Below, one piece after another: positions 33,980 through 46,000 of a stretch of DNA of 64,000 nucleotides. The notes beneath the pieces were generated by a model. It ran no database searches and was not told the DNA's origin. It was given only the letters and a program-made list of their open reading frames with translations. The position numbers were made by a program, and so were the translations under genes. Origin of the DNA: Dipteris shenzhenensis (taxonomy: Eukaryota; Polypodiophyta; Polypodiopsida; Gleicheniales); the NCBI GenBank assembly GCA_047967505.1, contig CM106541.1. One strand, given 5' to 3'. Each line of letters starts with the position of its first letter. Positions within the stretch are counted from its first letter, which is position 1.

Positions 33980-36930
33980 AGTTATCCGATCAAGTACTCA
34001 TCAGATGGACATGCCAAGTTATCCTTTGCATGGTCGATCGAGCATTAAATACTATTTTTGCTCTAGTGTCATGCACATCCGTAAAAAAACATGAGCCTAC
34101 TAGGTATGTTATCCAATCAAGCACTAATGGGATGCATGTGCCACTTTGCATGTAAGTCAATTCCACCTAGTTGAGGGGGTGTGCAAAGTATTGTGCCCAT
34201 CGGATAAATTGTCGATCAAGCATAAAACACCGTTTTTGCCTTCGTGTCATGCACAACCATGAAACAACACGGTCCTAAGTGTGTTAATCAAACAAGTACT
34301 TATTGGATGGGGGCTCCACTTTTCACGCAAGTTTGTTTCAACTAGGTTGAGATGCATGCAAAGTATTTTCACCATCAAATATTCTTTGCATGGTCGATCA
34401 CGCATTATACACCATTTTTTCCCTAGTGATATGCACATCCGTAAAAAAACACGCCCTTAGTGTGTTATCTGACCAAGTACTTATTGGATGGGTGTGCCTC
34501 TTTGAGAACATTTCAATACCACCTAGGTTGAGGTGTACAAAAAGTGTTGTGCACATCAGATATGCTTTGCATGGTCGATCGAGCATTAAATACTATTTTT
34601 GCTCGTGTCATGCACATCCGTAAAAAAAACATGCTGCTAGGTGTGTTATCCGATCAAGTACTTATGCGATGGGAATGCCACTTTGCATGTAAGTCAATTA
34701 CACCTGGTTGAAGGTGTGTGCAAAGTATTGTGCCCATTGGATATGCTTTGCATTGTCGATCAAGCATAAAACACCGTTTTTGCCTTAGTGTCATGCACAA
34801 CTATGAAAAAACACGGTTCGAGGTGTGTTATTCAAACTAGTACTTATTGGATGGGGGCTCCAGTTTGCACACAAGTCCGTTTGAACTATATTGAAGTGTG
34901 TGCAAAGTATTGTCACCATCGGATATGATTTGCATGGTCGATCACGCATTATACATCATTTTTTCCCTAATGATATGCACATCCGCAAAAAAACACGCCA
35001 TCAGGTGTGTTATCTGACCAAGTACTTATCGGATGGGTGTGCCTCATTGAGAACATTTCAATACCACCTAGGTTGAGGTGTACAAAAATTTTTGTGTCCA
35101 TCGAATATCCTTTCCATGGTCGATCGAGCATTAAATACTATTTTTGCTCTAGTGTCATGCACATCCGTCAAAAAACACGCTGCTAGGTATGTTATCCGAT
35201 CAAGCACTTATGGGATGGGCGTGCCACTTTGCATGTAAGTCGATTCCAACTAGTTGAAGGTGTGTGCAAAGTATTGTGCCCATTGGATATGCTTTGCATT
35301 GTCGATCAAGCATAAAACACTGTTTTTGCCTTGGTGTCATGCACAACCATGAAAAAACACGGTCCTAGTTGTTTTATTCAAACTAGTACTTATCGGATGG
35401 GGACTCCAGATTGCACACAAGTCCGTTTCAACTAGGTTGAGGTGTGTGCAAAGTATTGTCACCATCGGATATGATTTGCATGGTCGATCACGCATTATAC
35501 ACCGTTTTTTCCCTAGTGGTATGCACATCTGCAAAAAAACAGGCCCTTAGGTATGTTATTTGACCAAGTACTTATCGGATGGGTGTGCCTCTTTGACATC
35601 ATTTTAATACCACCTAGGTTGAGGTATAGGAAAAGTATTATGCCCATCGGATATGCTTTGCATGGTCGATCGAGCATTAAATACCATTTTTGCCTTAGTG
35701 CCATGCACATCCGTAAAAAAACAAGCTGCTAGGTGTGTTATCCGATCAAACACTTATGCTATGGGAATGCCACTTTGCATGTAAGTCAATTCCACCTAGT
35801 TGAAGGTGTGTGAAAAGTATCGCGCCCATCGGATATGCTTTGCATGGTCGATTGAGCATTAAATACCATTTTTGCCTTAGTGCCATGCACATCCGTAAAA
35901 AAACACGCTGCTGGGTGTGTTATTTGATCAAGCACTTATGCGATGGGAGTGCCACTTTTCATGTAAGTCAATTTCACCTAGTTGAAGGTGTGTGCAAAGT
36001 ATTGTGTTCATCGGATATGCTTTGCATTGTCAATCAAGCATAACACACCATTTCTACCTTAGTGTCATGCACAACCTTATAAAAACACAGCCATAGGTGT
36101 GTTATTCAAATAAGTACTTATCAGATGGGGGCTCCACTTTGCATGCAAGTTTGTTTTGACTACATTGAGGTGCATGCAAAGTATTGTCACCATTGGATAT
36201 GATTTGCATGGTCGATCACGCATTATACACCATTTTTTCCCTAATGATATGCACATCTGCAAAAAAACACGCCATTAGGTGTGTTATCTGACCAAGTACT
36301 TATCGGATGGGTGTGCCTCATTGAGAAAATTTCAATACCACCTAGGTTGAGGCGTACGAAAAGTTTTGTGCCCATCGGATATCCTTTGCATGGTCGATCG
36401 AGCATTAAATACTATTTTTGCTCTAGTGTCATGCACATCCGTCAAAAAACACGCTGCTAGGTATGTTATCTGATCAAGCACTTATGGGATGGGCGTGCCA
36501 CTTTGCATGTAAGTTGATTCTACCTAGTTGAAGGTGTGTGAAAAGTATTGTGCCCATCGGATTTGCTTTGCATTGTCGATCAAGCATAAAACACCGTTTT
36601 TAGCTTAGTGTCATGCACAATCGTCAAAAAACATGATCGTAGGTGTATTTTTCAAACAAGTACTTATCGGATGGGGATGCCACTTTGCACACAAGTCAAT
36701 ACTGCCTAGGTTGAGGAACGTGTAAAGTCTTGTGTCCATTGGATATGTTTTGCATAGTCGATCTCACATGATACACCATTTTGTTGCTAGTATTATGCAC
36801 AATTGTCATAAAATACGTTTGGAGGTGTGTTATCCGAACAAGTACTTATGAGATGGGTGCACCACTTTGTATGCAAGTCAATAAGACCTTGGTTGAGGCG
36901 CGTGCAAAGTTTTGTGCCCATCGGAGAAAT
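33980..36930. repeat. Satellite 3: 182-bp monomers in trimeric higher-order order
   Basis: Sixteen monomers are anchored by GTCGATC (or close variants) at 34033, 34211, 34393, 34574, 34755, 34937, 35119, 35301, 35483, 35665, 35847, 36029, 36211, 36393, 36575 and 36757. Spacing is 181-182 bp after the first. Three subtypes follow the anchor: A (GAGCATTAAAT), B (AAGCATAAAAC) and C (ACGCATTATAC). The order is ABC ABC ABC A A BC AB plus a diverged last monomer. Each monomer also carries a weak dyad around CAAGTACTTATCGGAT. The array begins about 75 bp beyond the broken transposase exon. Confidence 0.93.
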
Positions 36931-37189
36931 GTAGATGCGATAATATTAGAAAATTCTCGGTATGTGTATATGTGTGTGTGTGTGGCAAACAATTTTGACA
37001 CAAAGTAAACACCTAGTGCACAAATTATGCACTTCATACCTTGAGTAAATAAGCTTGTTGATGAGGATAAATATGCCCTTGAATAAAAGCACAGTTGTTG
37101 TATGACCACAATAGGATCGCTTAGACACCTGTGATTTTGCCCATATGTAAGTTTGCAAATAGTATAAAAAATCATATAATAATATATTA

Positions 37190-37715
37190 ATAGTTTGCAA
37201 ATGTGTATAGCAAGTGAGTAATGGGAAGTGGAAGTGGGAATGAGGAGGGAGGAGTGGAATAGGAGAGGGAAGTAATAAGGGTGTATGATAATAAGTATAA
37301 AAAATAGTATAATAATATATTAATAGTTTTCAAATGGCAAGTGAGTAATGGGAAGTGGAAGTGAGAGTGGGGAGGGAAGAATGGAATGGGAGAGGGGAAG
37401 GTAATAGGGAAGTAGGATAATAAGGGAGTGAAATGAGTGAGGGAGTTAATAGGGGATGAAAAAGAGGAGGGTGAGATGGGGAAATATGGGATTTTGGGAA
37501 ATGGGAGGAGTATGGGACGTGGTGGAAATGTGGGATGGGAGTGGTGGCAATGGGGAGGAAGAAGAAATGGATGGATGGGGGGAGGGCTAATGGATGAGGG
37601 ATGGGGGTCCAATAGGAGAGGGGGAGTAATGGGAGCCAATGGGAGAGGGGATAAATGAAAAGCCAATAGGAGAGAGGGGAGGAATGGAAAGCCAATAGGA
37701 GAGGAGGAGGAAAAC
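37190..37715. repeat. Purine-rich GGGAGTGG/GGAAGTGG repeats
   Basis: The plus strand is nearly all purine plus T, with repeated AGTAATGGGAAGTGG and GGGGAGGG phrases. One segment starting AATAGTTTGCAAATGTG is partly repeated near 37322. The long proline/serine-rich minus-strand frames are products of the composition, not genes. Confidence 0.75.
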
Positions 37716-37885
37716 CTAATTTTTCTTATATATAGCCTTCCTTCTTCATTCATTCTCCCCTCATTTAATTCACTGAAGCAAGAAAGCAAGGACGATCAAG
37801 AGAGCAAGGAAGGAAGAGCAAGAAAGCAAGAAAGAGCAAACTTACAAACTTTTTCCAGGTACTTGCAAATTTTTTTGATTAATTG
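37716..37885 (+). promoter_or_regulatory. Promoter-like segment with TATA box and donor-like site, copy 1
   Basis: TTATATATAGCC near 37725 is followed by CTTCATTCATTCTCCCC, a purine-rich leader CACTGAAGCAAGAAAGC..., then TTTTTCCAG/GTACTTGCA near 37855. The second copy near 40490-40620 has the same order: CATTGAAGCAACC..., then TTTTTCCAG/GTACTTGCA. The repeated order suggests the 5' UTR and first splice donor of an element gene reading to the right, such as the ParB-like gene at 43080. This is inference from sequence layout only. Confidence 0.4.
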
Positions 37886-37899
37886 TTCTAGTTTCTTTT

Positions 37900-39754
37900 T
37901 TAAAATTTGAAGAGAGAGGAACTAGAGAGAGAAAGGTTCACGGAAGGAGAAGAAGAGGATGGAGGGACTGAAGGGAAGGGAGGAGGAAGGGAGGCAGAGG
38001 GTGGGGCTGAGTAGAGGGAGGAAAGGAGGAGGGAGGGGGGGGGAAGGGAGGGACTGTGTCTCCCATGGAGGGGGGAAGGAGGGAGGGGGAAGGGGGGGCT
38101 GAAGGGGGGGCTAGCGGCTTGGAGGGGAGGAAGGGGGCTAGCGGCGCTGGTAGGGCGGGGAGAGGGGTGGGTGGGGGGGAAGGGGATCGAGGGCTGAGAG
38201 GGGGGGCGGCTGGCGGCCGCGACCGCCAGCTCGGGGGCAGGGAGGGAGGTGGGTGGGAGGGAAGGGGGTGGGAGGGGCTGAGATGGAGGGGGGGTTGGTG
38301 GTCGCGGCCGCCAGGGGCGGGGAGGGGGTTGGGTGGGAGGGGTGAAGGGGGTGGGAGGGGCGGCTGGCGGCCGCGGCCACCAGCTCGGGGGCGGGGAGGG
38401 GGGTGGGTGGGGGGGAAGGGGGTAGGAGGGGCTGAGAGGGGGGGGGCTCGATGGCGGGGAGGGGGTTGGGTAGGAGGGGCTGAGAGGGGGGGGGCGCCAG
38501 CTCAGGGGCGGGGAGGGGGTGGGTGGGGGGGGTGGGAGGGGTTGAGAGGGGGGGGCTAGCGGCCGGGGGAAGGGGGGGTGGGAAAGCGGGGGGAGGGCTG
38601 GGGGGGTCGCGAAGGGGGGGGCGGAGGGCTGAGAGGGGGGGAAGGGGGTGGGAGGGGTTGAGAGGAGGGGGGGGCTGGCGGCCGCGGGGACAGGGAGGGG
38701 GTTGGGTGGGGGGGAAGGGGGTGGGAGGGGTGAAGGGGTTGGGAGGGGGGGGGGGGGAAAGCGGGGGGAGGGCTGAGAGGGGGGGAAGGGGGTGGGAGGG
38801 GTTGAGAGGAGGGGGGGCTGGCGGCCGCGGCCGCCAGCCCGGGGGAAGGGGGGTGTCGGGAAGAGGAGGGGAGGGCTGGGGGGTCGCGAAGGGGGGGTGG
38901 GGAGGAGGGGGGCGGAGGGCTGCGAGGGGGGGGGCTGGCGGCCGCGGCCGCTAGCCCGAGGAGGGGGTTGGGTTGGGGGGAATAGGGTGGGAGGGGTTGA
39001 GAGGAGGGGGGCGCTGGCGGCCACGGCTGCCAGCCCGAGGGAAGGGGGGGTGGGAAAGGGGGGGGAGGGCTGGGGGGGTCACAAAGGGGGGGGGAGGGTT
39101 GAGAGGGGGGGAAGGGGGTGGGAGGGGTTGAGAGGAGGGGGTGGGGAAGAGGGGGGGGTGGGGAAGAGGGGGGTGGGGAAGAGAGGGGGGTGGGCTGGGG
39201 GGGTCTCGAAGGGGGGGGGAGGGCTGAGAGGGCGGGAAGGGGGTGGGAGGGGTTGAGAGGGGGGGGCTGGTGGCCGCGGCCGCCTGCCCACGAGAAGGGG
39301 GGTGTGGGGAAGAGGGGGGGAGGGTTGGGGGGCTGGAGGGTCACGAAGGGGGGGTGGGGAAGAGGGGGGGGGAAGGCTGAGAGGGGAGGGGCCCGGGGAG
39401 GGGGTGGGAGGGGTGAAGGGGGTGGGAGGGGTGGGAGGGGTTGAGAGGAGGGGAGGGGGTTGGCGGCCACGGCCGCCAGCCCGGGGGAAGGGGGGGTGGG
39501 AAAGGGGGGGAGGGCTCGGGGGGGTCGCGAAGGAGGGGGGGAGGGTTGAGAGGGGGGCAAGGGGGTGGGAGGGGTTGAGAGGAGGGGGGGCTGGCGGCCG
39601 CGGCCACCAGCCCGGGGGAAGGGGGGGTGGGGAAGAGGGGGGGGAGGGCTGGGGGGGTCGCGAAGGGGGGTGGGGAAAAGGGGGGAGGGTTGAAAGGGGG
39701 TAGGGGGGAAAAAGGGGTAGGGGAGGAAGGGTTAGGCGATGGGAGAGGGGGAAG
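37900..39754. repeat. G-rich tandem array with GGCGGCCGCGGCC islands
   Basis: About 1.85 kb with G making up most of the plus strand. It is built from irregular units that contain GGGGGGTCGCGAAGG, GGGTGGGAGGGGTTGAGAGG and CTGGCGGCCGCGGCCGCC. GTCGCGAAG-type anchors recur at irregular spacing of roughly 130-275 bp. Many runs of four or more G lie within short distances, so G-quadruplex formation on the plus strand is likely. Long proline-rich minus-strand and glycine-rich plus-strand frames are compositional artefacts. Confidence 0.85.
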
Positions 39755-40002
39755 CTCGGGGGGGTCACTATGTATAAACCCTCTATACCACGTGCATTTA
39801 AGGCATATTTCTAAAATCCCTTATCTGTGTAAATTTTTCATTAATAAAATGTACCCCTTTTCTATACAAATCTGTAAATTTTTTCCAAAACTATTTTAAA
39901 TAGTCCCTTATGTATATTTATTTCTGTAAATTTTAGGAATAAAAAATATCCTTTTGTTGAACTCACGTGATAGGGTTACATATGATGAGTGGCCCCCCCG
40001 AG
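39755..40002. mobile_element. MITE copy 1 (248 bp, 8-bp target duplication)
   Basis: An AT-rich island in the G-rich array, bounded by terminal inverted repeats. The left end is CTCGGGGGGGTCACTATG and the right end, read on the other strand, is CTCGGGGGGGCCACTCATC. Similarity continues for about 50 bp and includes CACGTG in both arms. Flanks are GGGGGAAG on both sides (39747-39754 and 40003-40010), an 8-bp target duplication. It has no coding capacity. The same family occurs at 58331-58572. An 8-bp duplication fits hAT-like and some other DNA transposon groups; the superfamily cannot be fixed from this alone. Confidence 0.88.
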
Positions 40003-40200
40003 GGGGGAAGGGGAGGGGGGGAGCGGGAGGGGAGGGGTCGACGGGGGGGTTTTGGCGGCGGAGGGAGGGGAGGGAAGGGGAAGGGAGGGGAGGGAAAGGG
40101 GGGAGGGCCGGGTGGAGGGATGGATGGAGGGAGGGGAGAGGAAGGAGAGAGAGGAGAGAGAGAGGGAGAGAAGAGGAGGGAGTAGAAGGAGAGAGAGGGG
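40003..40200. repeat. G/A-rich array, continuation after the MITE
   Basis: The purine-rich sequence interrupted by the MITE resumes, shifting from GGGGAGGGG to GGAGAGAG composition. Frames here are compositional. Confidence 0.75.
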
Positions 40201-40480
40201 AGAGGAGGATTTGACTAACTATCACGAGCAAGAGTGACAAATAAGATTTGACTTACGAGAAGAATGAAAAGGACTTACAAGAATCGAGAAGAATGTTGAA
40301 GAAAGTATCAAGAAGAATGTTGAACACAAATTTGAATTCAAATGGAACGTACGAGAAGAAAGTATAAGAAGAATGTTAGAAGAAAGTATAAGAAGAATGT
40401 TGAACACAAATTTGAATTCAAATTTATAATGAATTCAAATTTCCCTCTCTTTTTTGAAAATTCAAATTTATGTGTAGGAG
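40201..40480. repeat. AGAAGAATGTTGAA repeats and AT-rich AATTCAAA block D
   Basis: AAGAAGAATGTT(A/G)A recurs near 40260-40400, and AACACAAATTTGAATTCAAAT occurs twice (near 40324 and 40404). The block resembles the AATTCAAA blocks at 11983, 24148 and 25981 and again sits next to a purine-rich tract. Confidence 0.7.
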
Positions 40481-40489
40481 GAGTGGGCT

Positions 40490-40625
40490 AGTTTTAACTC
40501 TATCCTCATTTCATTGAAGCAACCAAGAGCGGAAGAGAAAGGATAAGCGGAGCCTTACTTTTTTCACTTTTTCCAGGTACTTGCATTCTTTTTTATTCGT
40601 CTTGTAATTCTTTTTCTTTACTTAC
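40490..40625 (+). promoter_or_regulatory. Promoter/leader-like segment, copy 2
   Basis: This is the second occurrence of the order described at 37716-37885: CTCATTTCATTGAAGCAACC, a purine-rich leader, then TTTTTCCAG/GTACTTGCA with a donor-like GT. No clear TATA box is present here. It precedes by about 2.5 kb the acceptor that opens the ParB-like pseudogene. Confidence 0.35.
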
Positions 40626-41679
40626 AATTCTTTTTCAATTAGTTTCTTGTTAAAGTTTTTGAGTTCTATTTCTTAAAATTCGTCTTGTAATTCTTTTTCT
40701 TTACTTATAATTCTTTTTCAATTAGTTTATTCTTAAAGTTTTTGAGGAGGGTGGTCTTTTAGAAGGCATTACAATTCTTTTTAAATTAGTTTCTTATTTG
40801 AGTTTTTGAGTTCTATTTTAATTAGTTTTTTTTTTATATTTGAGTTTGTAAATTTGAGAAATGAGAGAATAGGGAGGGAGGGAAAGAGAGAAGTTAAGAG
40901 AGAGAAGAGGGGCTCCTTAAATAAGAGAGGAGAGGGAGAGAGGGAGAGAGAGAAAAGAGTAGGGAGGGAAAGAAAGAGAGAGGAGAGAGGGGGAGAGAGA
41001 TTAAGAGAGAGAAGAGAGTCTCTTGGGGGCCGTGGCTACTTTGAGGGAGGGAGAGAGTAGGGAGAGAGAGAGAAAGAGAGAGAGAGGGAGAGAGAGAAAG
41101 AGAGAGAGAGGGAAAGAGAGAGAGGGAGAGAGAGAGAGGGAGAGAGAGGGATTAAATTAGTTTCTTATTTGAGTTTTTGAGTTCTATTTTAATTAGTTTT
41201 TTATTTATAGTTGAGTTTGTAAATTTGAGAAATGAGAGAATAGGGAGGGAGAGAAAGAGAGAAGAGAGAGGAGAGAGAGAAAGAGAGAAATTAAGAGAGA
41301 GAAGAGGGGCTCTTGGCAGCTGTGGCCGCCAAGAGAGAGGGAGAGAGGGAGAGAGAGAGAGAGATTCAGAGAGAGAAGAGGGGCTCCTTAAATGAGAGAG
41401 AAGAGTAGGGAGGGAAAGAAAGAGAGGGGAGAGAGGGGGAGAGAGATTAAGAGAGAGAAGAGGGTCTTCTGGGGGCCATGGCTGCTTGAGGGAGGGAGAG
41501 AGTAGGGAGAGAGAGGGAGAGAGAGAGAAAGAGAGAGAGAGAAAGAGGGAGAGAGGGAAAGAGAGAGAGGGAGAGAGAGAGAGGGAGAGAGAGGGAGAGA
41601 GAGAGATGTTTATCAGAATGAAACGTGGGGAGAGGAGAGAGGAAAAGAGAGAGAGAGAGAGAAGAGAAGAGGGAGACTT

Positions 41680-41745
<66 letters not shown>

Positions 41746-41960
41746 AGAGAGGGAGAGAGAGAGAGGAATGAAACTTCTATGCTAGAGGGAGGGAGAGGGA
41801 GAGAGAGAATAAGTGGGATGAGGATAGAGAGAAAAATACTTAAGAGTTGTCAGAGAGAGAGAGAGAGATTAAGAGAGAGAATGAGGTGTCTTGACTATGG
41901 CTACAAAGAGATTTAGGAGTCGAGAGAGAGAGAGAGAGAGAGAGAAAGTAAAGAGAGTTT
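40626..41960. repeat. (GA)n-rich homopurine array with 371-bp internal duplication
   Basis: After two copies of an ATTCTTTTTC-rich segment (40610 and 40690), the plus strand becomes almost entirely purine (GAGAGA and GGGAGA) to 41960. The phrase GAAATGAGAGAATAGGG occurs at 40858 and again at 41229, and the preceding TTGAGTTCTATTTTAATTAG at both sites shows a duplication of about 371 bp. Frames made of RERE are not genes. Confidence 0.9.
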
Positions 41961-43079
41961 TATATATTTACATGTTTTATATTATACTTTTAAAAAATTA
42001 TAAAAGAGTGAATTTATGGTTTGTTTTGAAGGTGAGATAATATTTTTATATATATTCATCTTTTAAATTGAAAAATGTTAACTTTTCTTTAGATACTTGT
42101 TCTTCATTTATATCACATGCAGGTTTAGCCTCTACATCACAACCCCTTCTTTTGCATATTTAAGCCTCTTAAATCCCAGCACATTAAAATGAACACAGAA
42201 AAAGAAATTATTTATTGCTTTTCTTCACTTCGACGGTTGGTTTAGCATAGTTTAGCATAGATTAGATTGCCTTAAAGGAGAGACAATTCTCCAAGTTGCC
42301 AATCGAAGCCATGCTCAAATTTTTCTAACTAGTTCCTAATCGTTGTCAGTCCCTTCGCTCACATGTGGTTTAACACTCATAACATGCTATTAAATAAGAC
42401 CTTTTACCATTTACCAAGAAGTTTATCAGTGGGCAGATTGCATGAGCAGATATCAGTGGACAGATTACATGTCATGGGACATATTGGAGCTTGATGATTA
42501 TTGGTTATTTTTATTGCATTTGTATAAATATTTAAGCTCCTTTATTGTCATAAAAACCCTTGTAAAGCCTTCTATGCTATTTTTTACATTTATTTTCATA
42601 TGAAGCGCCTTGTAATAAACCCGACCATCCTGACCATTCACTATTTAACGAGTATCAGTGGGATGCATAAGTGGATATCATGTGGGCTGCATAAGTGGAT
42701 ATCAGTGGAATAGTTTTTAGTGGATAGATTGCATCAGTTGGGTATCAGTGCACAGATATCAATGGATGGATAGATTACATGTCATCATGAAGATTGAAGC
42801 TTTATGACTAGAGGGTAAATCAATGGATGGACAGATTACATGTCTTCATGAAGATTGAATCTTTATCACTAGATGACATTTTATATTACTTGTAAAGCTT
42901 TATTGGCTAATTTTTTTACATTTGTACAAATATTTAAGCCTTTTAGGCTATTTCCCACATTTATTGCCATATGAAGCCTTGTAAAGCCTTTTGGGCTATT
43001 TCCCACATTTATTGTATCAAGGGTTGTATATTGTACTTTACTTGTATGTATCTAAATTCTTCATTATCTTTTCTTGTAG
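41961..43079. other. AT-rich spacer with local duplications
   Basis: No gene is seen. ATATCAGTGGACAGATTACATGTCAT-type segments recur (near 42450, 42770 and 42830). CCTTGTAAAGCC...GGGCTATTTCCCACATTTATTG recurs near 42550, 42930 and 42975. A pyrimidine tract and TCTTGTAG acceptor near 43070-43079 lead into the next coding block. Confidence 0.6.
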
Positions 43080-46000
43080 GATTATGGAGCAATCAGCTAA
43101 TGTGATGGCTATCCTAAATGACTTTGAGATCAGAGAATGGGTTTCTGATGTCACTCTGAATTTCAAAGGAAAGGAATATAGCCCCAATGGCTTTGGTAGG
43201 TGGACTCGATATCACATGGGCAGAAGAGCTTGGTTTCTTCATCAAAAGGAAAAGAGACTCTTTCTACTTATGTCAAAAAGGGAGTTCAATGGTGTTGAAG
43301 ATCCATGGGATGCTACTTTCTTCAAAAATAATATGACTTCAAGCCTTGTGGTAGGCATAATAATATAGCAAAAAGACACCTTTGTGGATATTTTAACAAA
43401 GAGTTCAGATCTTGAAGTTGGCGGTATTCATTTTATTGTGTCAAGGAGAGACTCAAAGACCTTTGTGATGCCTCCTCCTCAACCATCAAAGTTTCTAGAG
43501 CTACAAAGTGCATTGGAGACTCTTTCATATACTTGGGAGCAATTCCCTAGTGTGGTGGCAAAAAGGATGCATGCAAAGATAATGTTTGAATACTTTCAGG
43601 ATGCAGAATATGCTCCTCATATACAAGGATCTTCACATGAAGGAGATCAGAAAGCTCAAACTTTGATGCAGGGGCAAGAAGAACAGGCACACTGTCACAA
43701 ACCTGTAAAACATGAGCGCAAACTTCTAGAGCCAGAAATCGTGGATGTAACTAAGGATGATGAAAAACAAGCCTTGAGTGCATGGGAATTTAAAAAAATT
43801 GAAGAAGATCAAGGTCGATCCACTGCAGTTATGCTAGAAGCTCTTGCTAGCAGACCACGACGTGAAATGCAAAAGGCTAGTACTGCAAGAGCCACGGTTC
43901 CAAGCAGTAAAAAAAGACATCATCCCACTGTAGAGAAAGATAATGTGACAAACGGTCAAAAAAAGAGAAAGATGAAGAAGACTCAGAATCCGAGGCTGAA
44001 GATGATCAGGATGAACTCACATCAATCAAAAATCTTAATCTGCGTCTTAATGAAGCAGTTACAGATGATGATGTGGGATATATCTGGGGTCAAAGGACGT
44101 GGTTTGTGAATGCCAAAGATGTGGAAGCTGCAGCTCTCTTTACTAATAGCCGAAGCCTTGATATATCCTATGCAATGCAAATATACGAGGCTTTGAGAGA
44201 TGGTAAGAAACCTATGGCAAGCAATGTGGTCTTGCGCCCAATAATGTTTTGTCCAACCAAAAATAGTTTTTTGGATCAAATAACATTTATAGGTCCTACA
44301 CATTTCGAGGAAACCTTTAGTCAATTCTTTAAAGACACTCTTAAAAATATTCCACATGAACAAGGCGAAGAGGCACAAGGTGAGAATATGCTAAAGGAAG
44401 TAAAGAAGGAATTCCTCCTTCATTGCAGATTCCAGCCCATTGATGGTCAACATTGGGCTTATGCTTGTAATCAAATCGCAAGGGAAGCAAAGGAGGGCAA
44501 AAGACTCACTCCAGAACAATTTGTAAAGATAAGCTCATTCCATTATTATCCTACAACAATCTGTATATTCAAGCATGAGATCAAGTATTTGATTGAGTCC
44601 GAAAGATTTGATCATTATGTCCATGGAAAGCGTAAGATATCCTCAACATTAGAGGTCTTACAGAAGGCAAGGGTTATATGGACAACATTTGGTTCTCCAA
44701 ATCCTGATTTGAAGTGAAAGGTCACAAAAGCAGACGCCGACACACTCACAAACTTTTATACTTCTTTGAGTGCAGTTGTGCCTAGGGGAACTCAAGAGCG
44801 AGAAGAAAGTATGACAAGCCTCAAGGTGGTGAGCGACAGATATGCCGACTACACTTCTATCATATTTCGTCCTGTTGAAGTGTTCAATGAGATGCTTGAA
44901 ACGTGCTTGTGAGCGTGGACAATTGACCTATGAAGCTCCTTTGTTTATCTCCGGCAAGTCAAAGGTAATGGATAAGAAGGAGTTGACAGCAAGGATGTGG
45001 AGGCTTGTAAAGTACTTACCTGATAAGTATGCATCCATGGCAGCACAAAAAATTTTAAAGAAAGAATGGTTTTTTGGAAAAAAAGACAAAGACCACTGCA
45101 TGGAAGAATGCATCAATGTACAGGTGAGGTGTGATGCAGTGCATAGTGCCATTAAGTATTTGCTGTCAGAGAAACAAATTCCACTTACTCATTGTAACAT
45201 TGACTATAATGTGGTAAAGCATATAGCTTCTTTGTCAACACCCAAGGTAAAGCTATGGGCAAACAGGTGGATTAAAAAGGATGAAGATGGGTCGGAAATA
45301 GTAACCTCTTATATGAGTAAAGAAATCCCACAACAGGTGGTTGCATATGTGGAAAGATTAATCAGCGAGATAAGGATGCCGACAGATATGCACCAAAGCT
45401 TTCAATTCAATGTAGAGGTTACGGCAGAGTCTGGAAAGATTGTGAACTTCAAGGAGTCTCAGAAGATGACTTCTTCAAGAATGAGTCAACATGGGATAAG
45501 CCACAACTATTCTTTATCAATGACGTTTCTAGCGATGATATCCATAACTTCATTGATAGAATAGTATATACCACCATTAGCAAAGTGGCGATTTGCAACA
45601 TTGTCATTTTTGTTGATAAAAAAGACAAAGAAGCCATGCAAGTTACTCTAGAGCGAGCATATTCATCAGATTTGAAGATCTATAGTGGTGTTTATGCAGC
45701 AAAGAGAGGCAAGAGAGAATGTGGCATAGCGATTCAAACTCTTGAATCATTCTTTCTATGTATGCGGAGTCCCAACCCTGATCACTCCTTACAAAAGAAC
45801 ATAAGAGGGAATTCAAATAATTTGAGATTGATGCTAGAAGAGCAAGATATTCCCAGGTCCATACATTATCAAAAAAACAACTATGGAAGTCCTGCAAAAA
45901 GTGGGAGTCTCTTGCTTACCATGATGGAGAATTTGCTACCGGTAGGTTGGGAGGTCACCTTGTGCAGGATGGGATATTTATTTGAGGATCTCCTAAGAAA

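Noticed and set aside
37900-39770. Very long proline-rich and glycine-rich frames on both strands
   Set aside because: They arise because one strand is nearly all G; composition follows the DNA repeat, no domain is present, and frames on both strands are equally long.
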